64,000 nucleotides of DNA from NCBI GenBank assembly GCA_046295215.1, contig JBKBNP010000009.1, positions 19,784 through 83,783 of the forward strand, written 5' to 3'. A program made the position numbers and the translations under genes. Each line of letters begins with the position of its first letter. Positions within the stretch are counted from its first letter, which is position 1. This DNA is from Szabonella sp046295215 (GTDB lineage: Bacteria; Pseudomonadota; Alphaproteobacteria; Rhodobacterales; Rhodobacteraceae). Shown piece by piece: positions 33,867-41,221 of this stretch. The notes under the pieces were generated by a model that had not been told where the DNA came from, did not search any database, and saw nothing but the letters and a program-made list of their open reading frames with translations.

Positions 33867-34916
33867 TCAGAGCTGCGCCACCGGGGTCCAGATCACATCG
33901 TCGATGCGCGGCGCGGCGGTGGCCAGCATCACCAGCCGGTCAAAGCCCAATGCGATGCCCGACGCCTCCGGCATCTGCGCCAGAGCCGCGAGGAAATCCT
34001 CGTCCAGCGGATAGCGATGGCCATAGATCCGCGCCTTTTCCATCATTTCCGCCTCGAACCGGCGGCGCTGGTCGGCGGCATCCGTCAATTCGCCAAATCC
34101 GTTGGCCAGTTCCACCCCGCAGGCATAAAGCTCGAACCGTTCGGCACAGCGCGGATCATCCGCGCAGGGTCGCGCCAGCGCCGCCTCCGCCAGCGGATAG
34201 CGGTCCAGCACCGTCGCCCGGCCCAGCCCCAGACAGGGCTCGACCCGTTCGGACAGCACCCGGCTGAACATGTCGGACCAGCCGTCATCCTGACCCGCCG
34301 AAATGCCCGCCGCCGCCAATGCCGCGCGCAACGCTGCCGCATCGGTCTGACCGTCGGGCGCGATGGTGGCAATGAGGTCGATCCCGGCATGGCGGCTGAA
34401 CGCCTCGGCCACCGACCGCCGCTCGAAAGCCGCGAATGGGTCGCAGGTCCGGTCACGGAACCGCAATTCCTGCGTGCCCGCAGCCTCGGCAGCCAGCCGC
34501 AGCATCGCCGCGCAATCATCCATGAGGATGCTGTAATCCTCGCCCACCCGATACCATTCCAGCATGGTGAATTCAGGACTGTGCAGCGCCCCGCGCTCGC
34601 GGTTGCGCCAGACATGGGCAAAGGCCGCGATCCGCCGCTCCCCCGCCGCCAGCAACTTCTTCATCGCGAATTCCGGCGAGGTGTGCAGATACATCGGATG
34701 CGGGCACCCGTCATTGCCGATGGCGGTGGTGGCAAAGGCATGCAGATGCGCCTCGTTGCCGGGGCTGACCTGCAAGGCCATGGGATCGACCTCGACAAAA
34801 TCCTCTGCCCCCAGCCAGCCGCGCAGAGCGGACTGGATGCGCCCCCGCGCCAGCAGGGCGGGGCGGCGGTCGGCATGGCGCGTGGTGTTCCACCAGGCTG
34901 TCGGGCTTTCGGTCAT
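33867..34916 (-). CDS. epmA: EF-P lysine aminoacylase (PoxA/GenX type)
   Basis: 349 residues, a truncated class II lysyl-tRNA synthetase-like enzyme without the anticodon-binding domain. Motif 2 is visible in FAHVWRNRERGALHSPEFTM, with FVEVDPMALQVSPGNEAHLH before it and a motif 3 region GIALGFDRLVMLAT. It attaches beta-lysine to a lysine of EF-P. It is divergent from efp with 118 bases between, the expected functional pair; EpmB, which makes beta-lysine, is not in the window. Confidence 0.93.
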   Translation of the reverse strand: MTESPTAWWNTTRHADRRPALLARGRIQSALRGWLGAEDFVEVDPMALQVSPGNEAHLHAFATTAIGNDGCPHPMYLHTSPEFAMKKLLAAGERRIAAFAHVWRNRERGALHSPEFTMLEWYRVGEDYSILMDDCAAMLRLAAEAAGTQELRFRDRTCDPFAAFERRSVAEAFSRHAGIDLIATIAPDGQTDAAALRAALAAAGISAGQDDGWSDMFSRVLSERVEPCLGLGRATVLDRYPLAEAALARPCADDPRCAERFELYACGVELANGFGELTDAADQRRRFEAEMMEKARIYGHRYPLDEDFLAALAQMPEASGIALGFDRLVMLATAAPRIDDVIWTPVAQL

Positions 34917-35034
34917 CTAAATTCGGCTTTCGGCTGGAAATTGGCGCAAAGATAGGCTAGGCGCGGCGCAATCAGCGTGGTCCGACCGGCCCCACGTCCC
35001 GAACCCACGCCCGAACCCACGAAGGAAAACACCC

Positions 35035-35601
35035 GTGAAAGTCATCGCCTCCTCGCTCCGCAAGGGCAATGTCGTCGAAATGGACGGCAAGCTCTACGCC
35101 GTTCTGAAAGCAGAAAACTTCCACCCCGGCAAGGGCACGCCCACGACCAGCGTCGACATGCGCCGCATCTCGGACGGGGTGAAGGTTTCCGAACGCTGGC
35201 GCACGACCGAAATGGTCGAAAAAGCCACGGTGGATGAGCGTGAATATGATTTCCTCTATGCCGATGGCGAAGGCTATCACTTCATGGACCCCGCCACCTA
35301 TGAACAGCTTACGGTGACCGAGGATGTGGTCGGCGATGACAAGGTGTTTCTCGTCGATGGCATCAAGGTCTATCTGCGCACCTTCGAGGGTGTCGCCATC
35401 GCGCTGGAACCGCCGCAGCGCGTCGTGGTCGAAATCGCCGAGACGGAACCGGTGGTGAAGGGCCAGACAGCGTCCTCCTCCTACAAACCCGCGATCTGCA
35501 CCAACGGGCTGCGCGTGATGGTGCCCCCCCATATCGGCGTCGAAACGCGCATCATCATCAATACCGAAGACCGCACCTATGTCGAGCGTTCCAAGGACTG
35601 A
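35035..35601 (+). CDS. efp: Translation elongation factor P
   Basis: 188 residues from a GTG after AAGGAAA. EF-P rescues ribosomes stalled at polyproline. Domain I carries the modified lysine at position 33 in NFHPGKGTPTTSVDMRR; domains II and III follow, ending in VETRIIINTEDRTYVERSKD. Lysine 33 plus the divergent epmA gene argue for beta-lysylation. Followed by a head-to-head pair of repeat elements. Confidence 0.97.
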   Translation: MKVIASSLRKGNVVEMDGKLYAVLKAENFHPGKGTPTTSVDMRRISDGVKVSERWRTTEMVEKATVDEREYDFLYADGEGYHFMDPATYEQLTVTEDVVGDDKVFLVDGIKVYLRTFEGVAIALEPPQRVVVEIAETEPVVKGQTASSSYKPAICTNGLRVMVPPHIGVETRIIINTEDRTYVERSKD

Positions 35602-35621
35602 GCGCCCTTTCCCGACCGGGC

Positions 35622-35675
35622 AGGGGGGCGCTGCCCCCCCCCCACCCTCCGAGGTATTTCTGCCAAGATGAAAGG
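35622..35675 (+). repeat. Intergenic hairpin-tail element, copy 6
   Basis: Directly after efp, same orientation: GGGGGGCGCTGCCCCCC, then CCGAGGTATTTCTGCCAAG and ATGAAA. Forms a perfect 25-bp inverted repeat with copy 7 (35649-35673 against 35683-35707). Confidence 0.9.
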
Positions 35676-35680
35676 GGTTG

Positions 35681-35745
35681 GTTTTCATCTTGGCAGAAAT
35701 ACCTCGGGGTGAGCGGCGACACGCCGCGAGGGGCAGCGCCCCTTT
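35681..35745 (-). repeat. Intergenic hairpin-tail element, copy 7
   Basis: Directly after uvrC, minus orientation: GGGGCGCTGCCCC, a second stem GCGGCG.../...CGCCGC, then CCGAGGTATTTCTGCCAAG. Head to head with copy 6 with a 9-base loop. Confidence 0.9.
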
Positions 35746-35751
35746 TCCCCG

Positions 35752-37614
35752 TCAGCCCTTCGCGCTGAAATAGTCCGAGATCTTGCGCGCCAACGGCTCT
35801 GAAATCCCCTCCACCGCCATCAGGTCGGGCAGTCCCGCACGCGCTACCGCCTTGGCCGACCCGAAATGCGCCAGCAGCGCGCGTTTGCGCGCCGCCCCCA
35901 CACCCGGAATGTCGTCCAGCGGTGTGGCGCTCACCGCCTTGGCGCGTTTGGCGCGATGCGCGCCGATGGCCCAGCGATGCGCTTCGTCGCGCAGGCGCTG
36001 GATGAAATAGAGAACGGGGTCATTCATCCGCAATGCGAAGGCGGGCTTGCCGGGGCGGTGGAATTCCTCCTTGCCATGGTCGCGGTCCACGCCCTTGGCG
36101 ACACCGACCATGGCGATGTCCTCCACCCCCATTTCCGCCATCACGGTGGCCACGGTGGACACCTGCCCCGCGCCCCCGTCGATCAGCAGAAGGTCGGGCC
36201 AAGCCTCGCTCTCGCGGTTCGGATCCTCTTTCAGCAGCCGTTCGAACCGGCGGGTCAGCACCTCTCGCATCATACCGAAATCGTCGCTGTTGGCCCCGGC
36301 CTCGCTCTTGATGTTGAACTTGCGGTATTGCGACTTGAGGAGCCCCTCGGCCCCGGCAACGATCATCCCCCCCACGGCATTGCTGCCCTGGATATGGGAG
36401 TTGTCATAGACCTCGATCCGTTTCGGCACCGCCTCCAGATCGAAAGCCTCCGCGAGGCCTTCCAGCAGGCGGTTCTGCGTGGCACTTTCCGACATTTTCC
36501 GCGCAAGGCTTTCACGGGCGTTGCGGGCGGCGTTTTCCACCAGTTCGGCCTTTTCGCCCCGCTGCGGCACGGCGAGTTCCACCTTGCGGCCTGCGCGCGT
36601 CGCCAATGCGTCGGCCACCAGATCCTCGTTTTCGACTGGGTGCGACAGCAGCAACAGGCGCGGCGGCTCCTTGTCATCATAGAACTGGGTCAGGAATGCC
36701 TCCATGATCTCGGCCTCCTCCGCCCCCGCGCCGGTGCGGGGATAGAAATCGCGGTTGCCCCAGCTTTGATTGGCGCGGATGAAAAACACCTGCACACAGG
36801 CCTGCCCGCCCTCCAGATGCAGCGCCACGACATCCGCCTCGGCCACGCCGCGCGGGTTGATGCCTTGTGCCGATTGCACCGCCGTCAGTGCCTTGATCCG
36901 GTCACGCAGGGCGGCGGCGCGTTCAAACGCCATCGCCTCGCTGGCCTTCGACATCTCGGCGGCCAGATTGGCCTGCACATCGGTCGTCTTGCCTTCCAGA
37001 AACCGCCGCGCATCGGCCACAAGGGCGGCATAGTCCGCCGCATCCACCTTGCCCACGCAGGGCGCCGCACAGCGCTTGATCTGGTAGAGCAGGCAAGGCC
37101 GCGTGCGCCCCGAATAGGCCGCATCCGTGCAGGTGCGCAGCAGGAACACCCGCTGCAACTGGTTGAGCGTGCGGTTCACCGCCCCCGCGCTGGCGAAGGG
37201 ACCGAAGTAATGCCCCTTGTCCGACCGCTTGCCCCGATGCTTGCGGATCATCGGAAAGGGATGGTCCGTCGGGATCAGGATATTCGGAAAGCTCTTGTCA
37301 TCGCGCAGCAGCACATTGTAGCGCGGCTTCAACTGCTTGATGAGGTTCTGCTCCAAGAGCAACGCCTCGGTTTCCGTCCGCGTGGTCAGGAACATCATCG
37401 ACGCGGTTTCCGAGATCATCCGCGCGATCCGCCCCGAATGGCCCGAGGGGCGCGCATAGTTCGACACCCGCGCCTTGAGGTTGCGCGCCTTGCCGACATA
37501 CAGCACCTCGGAGGCCGCGTTCAGCATCCGGTAGACGCCAGGGGAGCCATCCAGCCCCTTCAGCGCCGACTGGATCACCGCATGTCCGACCGGGGTTTCG
37601 CCTTCTTCCGTCAT
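35752..37614 (-). CDS. uvrC: Excinuclease ABC subunit C
   Basis: 620 residues. GIY-YIG nuclease at the N-terminus (GSPGVYRMLN ... LYVGKARNLKARVSNY), a cysteine-rich region (CTDAAYSGRTRPCLLYQIKR), a UvrB-binding UVR segment (ERAAALRDRIKALTAVQ), the RNase H-like nuclease half (VEVYDNSHIQG-like RIEVYDNSHIQGSNAVGGM) and C-terminal HhH (IPGVGAARKRALLAHFGSAK). Makes the incisions in nucleotide excision repair. The start at 37614 has only GAGG close by; an inner GTG at 37578 is possible. Confidence 0.95.
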   Translation of the reverse strand: MTEEGETPVGHAVIQSALKGLDGSPGVYRMLNAASEVLYVGKARNLKARVSNYARPSGHSGRIARMISETASMMFLTTRTETEALLLEQNLIKQLKPRYNVLLRDDKSFPNILIPTDHPFPMIRKHRGKRSDKGHYFGPFASAGAVNRTLNQLQRVFLLRTCTDAAYSGRTRPCLLYQIKRCAAPCVGKVDAADYAALVADARRFLEGKTTDVQANLAAEMSKASEAMAFERAAALRDRIKALTAVQSAQGINPRGVAEADVVALHLEGGQACVQVFFIRANQSWGNRDFYPRTGAGAEEAEIMEAFLTQFYDDKEPPRLLLLSHPVENEDLVADALATRAGRKVELAVPQRGEKAELVENAARNARESLARKMSESATQNRLLEGLAEAFDLEAVPKRIEVYDNSHIQGSNAVGGMIVAGAEGLLKSQYRKFNIKSEAGANSDDFGMMREVLTRRFERLLKEDPNRESEAWPDLLLIDGGAGQVSTVATVMAEMGVEDIAMVGVAKGVDRDHGKEEFHRPGKPAFALRMNDPVLYFIQRLRDEAHRWAIGAHRAKRAKAVSATPLDDIPGVGAARKRALLAHFGSAKAVARAGLPDLMAVEGISEPLARKISDYFSAKG

Positions 37615-37928
37615 CGCCTCAAATGCCCCATGTCCGATCCATCGATTCCCCGCTCTCGCTGCAACGATATGGTCTCGGGGGCAAGAGGCAAGCTATCCCC
37701 GTTTTCTGTGGATAACTCTGTTGGGAAACTCTGGCGGAGGCAGAATTTCCCTTGAATCCGGCCCGCTTCACCAACCTGCCCATTTTTTAAGCAGTTTTTC
37801 AACTCTTTGATTTCGCTAAAAAGAATTTGTATACCCGGGCAAATCCCTGATTTCACAGGGGAAAATGTAACGGCTCTGTGAAGGTTTGGCCATCGGTGCA
37901 AAACTTTGTCCGGTTCCTGCGTGGAGCC
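37615..37928. other. AT-rich spacer between uvrC and the SDR gene
   Basis: 314 bases with no gene. It holds a perfect DnaA box near the uvrC start and an AT-rich stretch (37785-37830) that is unusual for this window, plus a short imperfect palindrome TCCCTG/CAGGGG at 37844-37862. It should include the uvrC promoter. Confidence 0.6.
37707..37715 (-). promoter_or_regulatory. DnaA box
   Basis: TTATCCACA on the minus strand, an exact match to the high-affinity DnaA consensus, about 95 bp upstream of the uvrC start and beside an AT-rich stretch. A single box is more likely regulatory than an origin. Confidence 0.5.
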
Positions 37929-38735
37929 TCATTCAACCCCGAGCGTATCGGGCGTCTGCCAGGCCAGATGCTGTCCGCCATCGATGCAGATCATCTGCCC
38001 CGTCACCGAGGGACTGTCGAGGAAAAACCCCAGCGCCGCGCAAATGTCGGCAGGGTTCGCGCCCCGGTTCAAGGGCGTTGCCGCCCGCTGGCGCGCGAAT
38101 TGTTCTGGCGTCTGCCGCCCGCCCCGCAGGGTCGGCCCCGGGCCGATCGCATTGACCCTGATGCGGGGGGCCAGCGCCTGCGCCGTCATCCGCGTCATCG
38201 CCCAGAGGCCCGCTTTCGCAATGCCATAGCTCATGTAATCGGGCACCGGTTTCAGCACCCGCTGGTCGATCATGTTGACGATCAGCCCGGCGGCCAGCGG
38301 CTCGCCCGCGCCGTCACGGCCCGGTTCCAGACCCTGCGCCGCCATGGCCTGCGTCAGCACGAAGGGCGCGCGCAGGTTCGACCCGAAATGCCGGTCCCAA
38401 CTGTCGCGCGTGGCCGTTTCCAGATCGTCGAACTCGAAGATCGAGGCATTGTTGACCAGCACCGTCACCGGCCCGCCCATCCGGGCCGCAACCGCCGGGA
38501 TCAGCGCCGCCGCCTGCGCCTCGTCCAGCAAATCGGCGCCGAAAAGATCCGCCCGCCGCCCCATGGCCCGGATCTCCGCCGCAACCTCCCCGGCCTCTGC
38601 CTGCGAGGTCGCATGATGCAGCGCAAGGTCATAGCCCTGCCCAGCAAGATGAAGCGCCATCGCCCGCCCCAGCCGCCGCGCCGCCCCTGTCACCAGCGCA
38701 AGGCCCGCAGGCCCGGTTGGCGGCACCGGTATCAT
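37929..38735 (-). CDS. SDR family oxidoreductase, FolM/pteridine reductase-like
   Basis: 268 residues from the ATG at 38735. NADP-binding ALVTGAARRLGRAMALHLAG contains an Arg after the glycine motif, as in pteridine reductases; VLVNNASIFEFDDLE, the SYGIAKAGLW catalytic Tyr-Lys and APRIRVNAIGPGPTLRGG follow. NMIDQRVLKPVPDY in place of the usual Ser region is characteristic of the FolM/PTR1 group that reduces dihydrofolate or pterins. Substrate is inferred. The first four bases overlap the antiporter gene stop. Confidence 0.82.
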   Translation of the reverse strand: MIPVPPTGPAGLALVTGAARRLGRAMALHLAGQGYDLALHHATSQAEAGEVAAEIRAMGRRADLFGADLLDEAQAAALIPAVAARMGGPVTVLVNNASIFEFDDLETATRDSWDRHFGSNLRAPFVLTQAMAAQGLEPGRDGAGEPLAAGLIVNMIDQRVLKPVPDYMSYGIAKAGLWAMTRMTAQALAPRIRVNAIGPGPTLRGGRQTPEQFARQRAATPLNRGANPADICAALGFFLDSPSVTGQMICIDGGQHLAWQTPDTLGVE

Positions 38736-39685
38736 GTCAGCACCAGCGACGCGGTATATCCGGCATAGCCGAGCAGGAACAACACACCCACCCCGCGCGT
38801 GATGTTGAACCGCCCCAGAAGGAACGGCACCAGCAGCAGCGATACCCCCGCCATGACCCACAAGTCGCGGCCCAGCATCGCCTCGGGCACCGGAATGGGG
38901 CCGACCAGCCCCGCCACCCCGATGATGCCCAGAAGGTTGAACACGTTGGACCCGATGACATTGCCCATCGCCACCTCAGCCTGTTTCTTGAAGGCCGCAA
39001 TCACCGAGGTTGCCAGTTCCGGCAGCGATGTGCCCACCGCCACCAGCGTCAGCCCGATCACCATTTCGCTGATGCCCATGGCCCGGGCGATGTTGGACGC
39101 CCCGTCCACCAGAAAATCCGCCCCCAGCGGCAGGCCGATCAGCCCCACAACCAGAAAACAGATGATCTTCCACCAGGCCATCGACGGATCCGCGCCCTCC
39201 AGATCCTCGGTGCCATTCGCCGCCTCGCTCGCCCGATGCGCCATCGCGGTGCGGTAATTGTCCCACAGCATCAGCACCAGCCCGACCAGCAGGATCAGCG
39301 CATGTTTCCATGTAATCGGTCCGAAGAGGCTCACCACGATGAACAGCGCGGTCGCGGCCAGCATGGTGACAAACCCGCGCCCCAGACCCAGACCCGCCGA
39401 ATGGATCGTCGCGATCAGCGCGGGCACACCCAGCACCAGCAGGATATTGGCGATGTTCGATCCCACCACATTGCCCAGCGCAATATCGGGGGCCCCCAGC
39501 CGCACCGCCTGCACCGAGACCAGAAGTTCCGGTGCCGAAGTGCCGAAAGCGACCACCGTCAACCCCACCACCAGCGCCGGAATACCCAGCCGCAAGGACA
39601 GGTTCACCGCACCGCGCACCAGCGCATCCCCGGCCAGAACAAGCAGCACAAGCCCGCCCACGACGAACAGCAGATCCGAAACCAA
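38732..39685 (-). CDS. Calcium/sodium antiporter (CaCA family)
   Basis: 317 residues, about ten helices in two inverted halves. Each half has the alpha-repeat: VVAFGTSAPELLVSV with ALGNVVGSNIANILL, and LVAVGTSLPELATSV with AMGNVIGSNVFNLLG. The GTSxPE and GNxxGSN motifs carry the ion-coordinating Glu and Asn. Inner-membrane exchange of Ca2+ for Na+ or H+ is the family role, as in YrbG. Probably one operon with the SDR gene downstream and the 70-residue and S49 genes upstream. Confidence 0.92.
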   Translation of the reverse strand: MVSDLLFVVGGLVLLVLAGDALVRGAVNLSLRLGIPALVVGLTVVAFGTSAPELLVSVQAVRLGAPDIALGNVVGSNIANILLVLGVPALIATIHSAGLGLGRGFVTMLAATALFIVVSLFGPITWKHALILLVGLVLMLWDNYRTAMAHRASEAANGTEDLEGADPSMAWWKIICFLVVGLIGLPLGADFLVDGASNIARAMGISEMVIGLTLVAVGTSLPELATSVIAAFKKQAEVAMGNVIGSNVFNLLGIIGVAGLVGPIPVPEAMLGRDLWVMAGVSLLLVPFLLGRFNITRGVGVLFLLGYAGYTASLVLT

Positions 39686-39689
39686 GATG

Positions 39690-39902
39690 TTATCCCTTGC
39701 CCGTTCCCGGCCGGTCGCAGACGCAGCCCGATGTGCCGATCACCGGCGCGCCACATTTGATGCAGATCGCGGGCCGTCCCAGCTTGCCGGGTTTCGGCTT
39801 GCCGAAAATCGACTTCCGCGCGATGCCGCCCAGCCAGCCCAGCTTGCCGAACATTGCCAGCACCGCGACCCCGATCAGGAATATCGTGACGACCTTCACC
39901 AT
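39690..39902 (-). CDS. Small membrane protein with C-terminal zinc ribbon
   Basis: 70 residues. One hydrophobic helix at the N-terminus (VKVVTIFLIGVAVLAMFGKL), a basic linker, and a cysteine cluster CIKCGAPVIGTSGCVCD that likely binds zinc. It is four bases from the antiporter and one base from the S49 peptidase gene, so it is probably translated with them. Unknown function. Confidence 0.65.
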   Translation of the reverse strand: MVKVVTIFLIGVAVLAMFGKLGWLGGIARKSIFGKPKPGKLGRPAICIKCGAPVIGTSGCVCDRPGTGKG

Positions 39903-39903
39903 G

Positions 39904-40731
39904 TCAGAGCCCGTATCGCGCCCAGAGCGCGCGTTCCTCCACGGCCTCCAGCCCGGCACCGGCAGCACCGCCCAGACCTTCCGCCGCCGCCCCGCCGAAC
40001 CGCTGCCAGATCGACCGGCGCGGCCCGAGGGGCAGCAGGCGCACCTTCTCGCCATAAAGCTCTCGCATCTTCGGCACCAGATGCGCAATTCCGTCGATCA
40101 GGCCCAGCGCCACCGCCTGCTCACCCACCCAGACATCGGCATTGAACAGATCCGCCTCGCCATCCAGCCGCCCGCCGCGCCGCACCTTCACATGGTCGAT
40201 GAAGGCCGCATGGATCGGCTCCTGCAAGGCGCGCAGCCGCGCCACATCCTCGGGCTTTTGCGGGAGGAACGGATCGGCCAGCGATTTCGACTTTCCCGCC
40301 GTCACCACACGCCGCTCCACCCCTTGCCGGGCCATCAGTTCGGGAAAGCCGAAACTGGCAAAGATCACCCCGATCGACCCGATGATCGAGGTGCGGTCCG
40401 CCCAGATCTGATCCGCCGCACAGGCCAGCCAATAGCCGCCCGAGGCCGCCACATCCTCGACAAAGGCATGGACCGGCACTTTCTTTTCTTCCGACAGCCG
40501 CCGGATGCGCGCCGCGATCAGAGAGGATTGCACCGCCGATCCGCCCGGTGAATTGACGATCAGCGCCACGGCGGCCGGTTTGCCGCGCGAAAAGGCCCGC
40601 TCGATCAGCGGCGCCATCGCCGCATCGTTGAGCGCGGGACCGAACCGTCCCCCCGTTCCGATGGCGCCGGCAAGCCGGATTACCGGGACAAGCGGCGGTT
40701 TCTTCATGAAAGGCAGGATATTGCGCATCAT
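39904..40731 (-). CDS. S49 family peptidase (SppA-like)
   Basis: 275 residues; start at 40731 or the adjacent ATG at 40728. The catalytic Ser is in EDVAASGGYWLACAAD; the Lys of the dyad is likely in VVTAGKSKSLADPF. IVNSPGGSAVQSS is the ClpP-like oxyanion region. This short type, without a long N-terminal domain, degrades signal peptides or membrane proteins. No clear membrane helix at the N-terminus, so it may be peripheral. Upstream lies a long repeat-rich spacer. Confidence 0.9.
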   Translation of the reverse strand: MMRNILPFMKKPPLVPVIRLAGAIGTGGRFGPALNDAAMAPLIERAFSRGKPAAVALIVNSPGGSAVQSSLIAARIRRLSEEKKVPVHAFVEDVAASGGYWLACAADQIWADRTSIIGSIGVIFASFGFPELMARQGVERRVVTAGKSKSLADPFLPQKPEDVARLRALQEPIHAAFIDHVKVRRGGRLDGEADLFNADVWVGEQAVALGLIDGIAHLVPKMRELYGEKVRLLPLGPRRSIWQRFGGAAAEGLGGAAGAGLEAVEERALWARYGL

Positions 40732-40970
40732 CGGGATGTAGGCCCCCCGAGGCCGGGGAACAAGACGGCGCGCGCACCCGGACCGCGAATATTTGCCCGG
40801 AGCGCGCTGCCCGGTCCACGGCATCCCGCGTCCCGGTGAAGCAACGGCCGCGTCAACCGGCGCAGAAATCGCCATGTCGCGTCAGGATTGTCGGCCATCC
40901 GGTCCAGAATATGTCCCTCTCACGCCCTTGCCGCAGCCCATTCGGCTGCATCCCCCCTGCACTCCCGGCA

Positions 40971-41050
40971 TTCAGCTTGGCAAAAATACCTTCGGGGGGC
41001 GGCGGGCGCGCATCGCGCGCGCGCCGGGGTGGGGGGCGGACACCCCCCCC
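40971..41050 (-). repeat. Intergenic hairpin-tail element, copy 8
   Basis: Minus orientation: GGGGGGTGTCCGCCCCCC hairpin, then CCCCCCGAAGGTATTTTTGC and CAAGCTGAATG. Tandem with copy 9. Confidence 0.7.
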
Positions 41051-41083
41051 GGTGCCGAGTCACGCCGCGCCGCACTCCCCGCC

Positions 41084-41093
41084 NNNNNNNNNN
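41084..41093. other. Assembly gap (10 N)
   Basis: Ten N between two tandem copies of the hairpin-tail element. The gap length is arbitrary and the repeat may be collapsed here. Confidence 0.98.
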
Positions 41094-41122
41094 GCTCCCA
41101 CCCCCCCCCCCGCCCCGCAACT

Positions 41123-41201
41123 CCGTTCCACAAAATCCCCGGGGGGGGGGGGGGGCCGCCCCCCGCCCCCGCGCCGGGGTGGGGGGCAGACAGCCCCCCC
41201 T
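41123..41201 (-). repeat. Intergenic hairpin-tail element, copy 9
   Basis: Minus orientation, directly after the pseudo-caspase stop: GGGGGGGCTGTCTGCCCCCC, long G/C run, then CCCCGGGGATTTTGTGGAAC. Sequence quality is poor. Confidence 0.65.
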
Positions 41202-41221
41202 TTGCCGATACACGCAGCGCC

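Larger units (their letters stand above)
40732..41221. other. Repeat-filled gene-free spacer with assembly gap
   Basis: 490 bases with no credible gene. The right part (40971-41201) holds two tandem hairpin-tail elements in minus orientation, separated by ten N and long C/G runs. Base calls from about 41040 to 41175 look unreliable. The left ~200 bases show nothing recognisable besides the S49 promoter region. Confidence 0.8.

Noticed and set aside
37690..37870. Chromosomal origin
   Set aside because: Only one perfect DnaA box and no typical origin neighbours such as hemE, parAB or dnaA.
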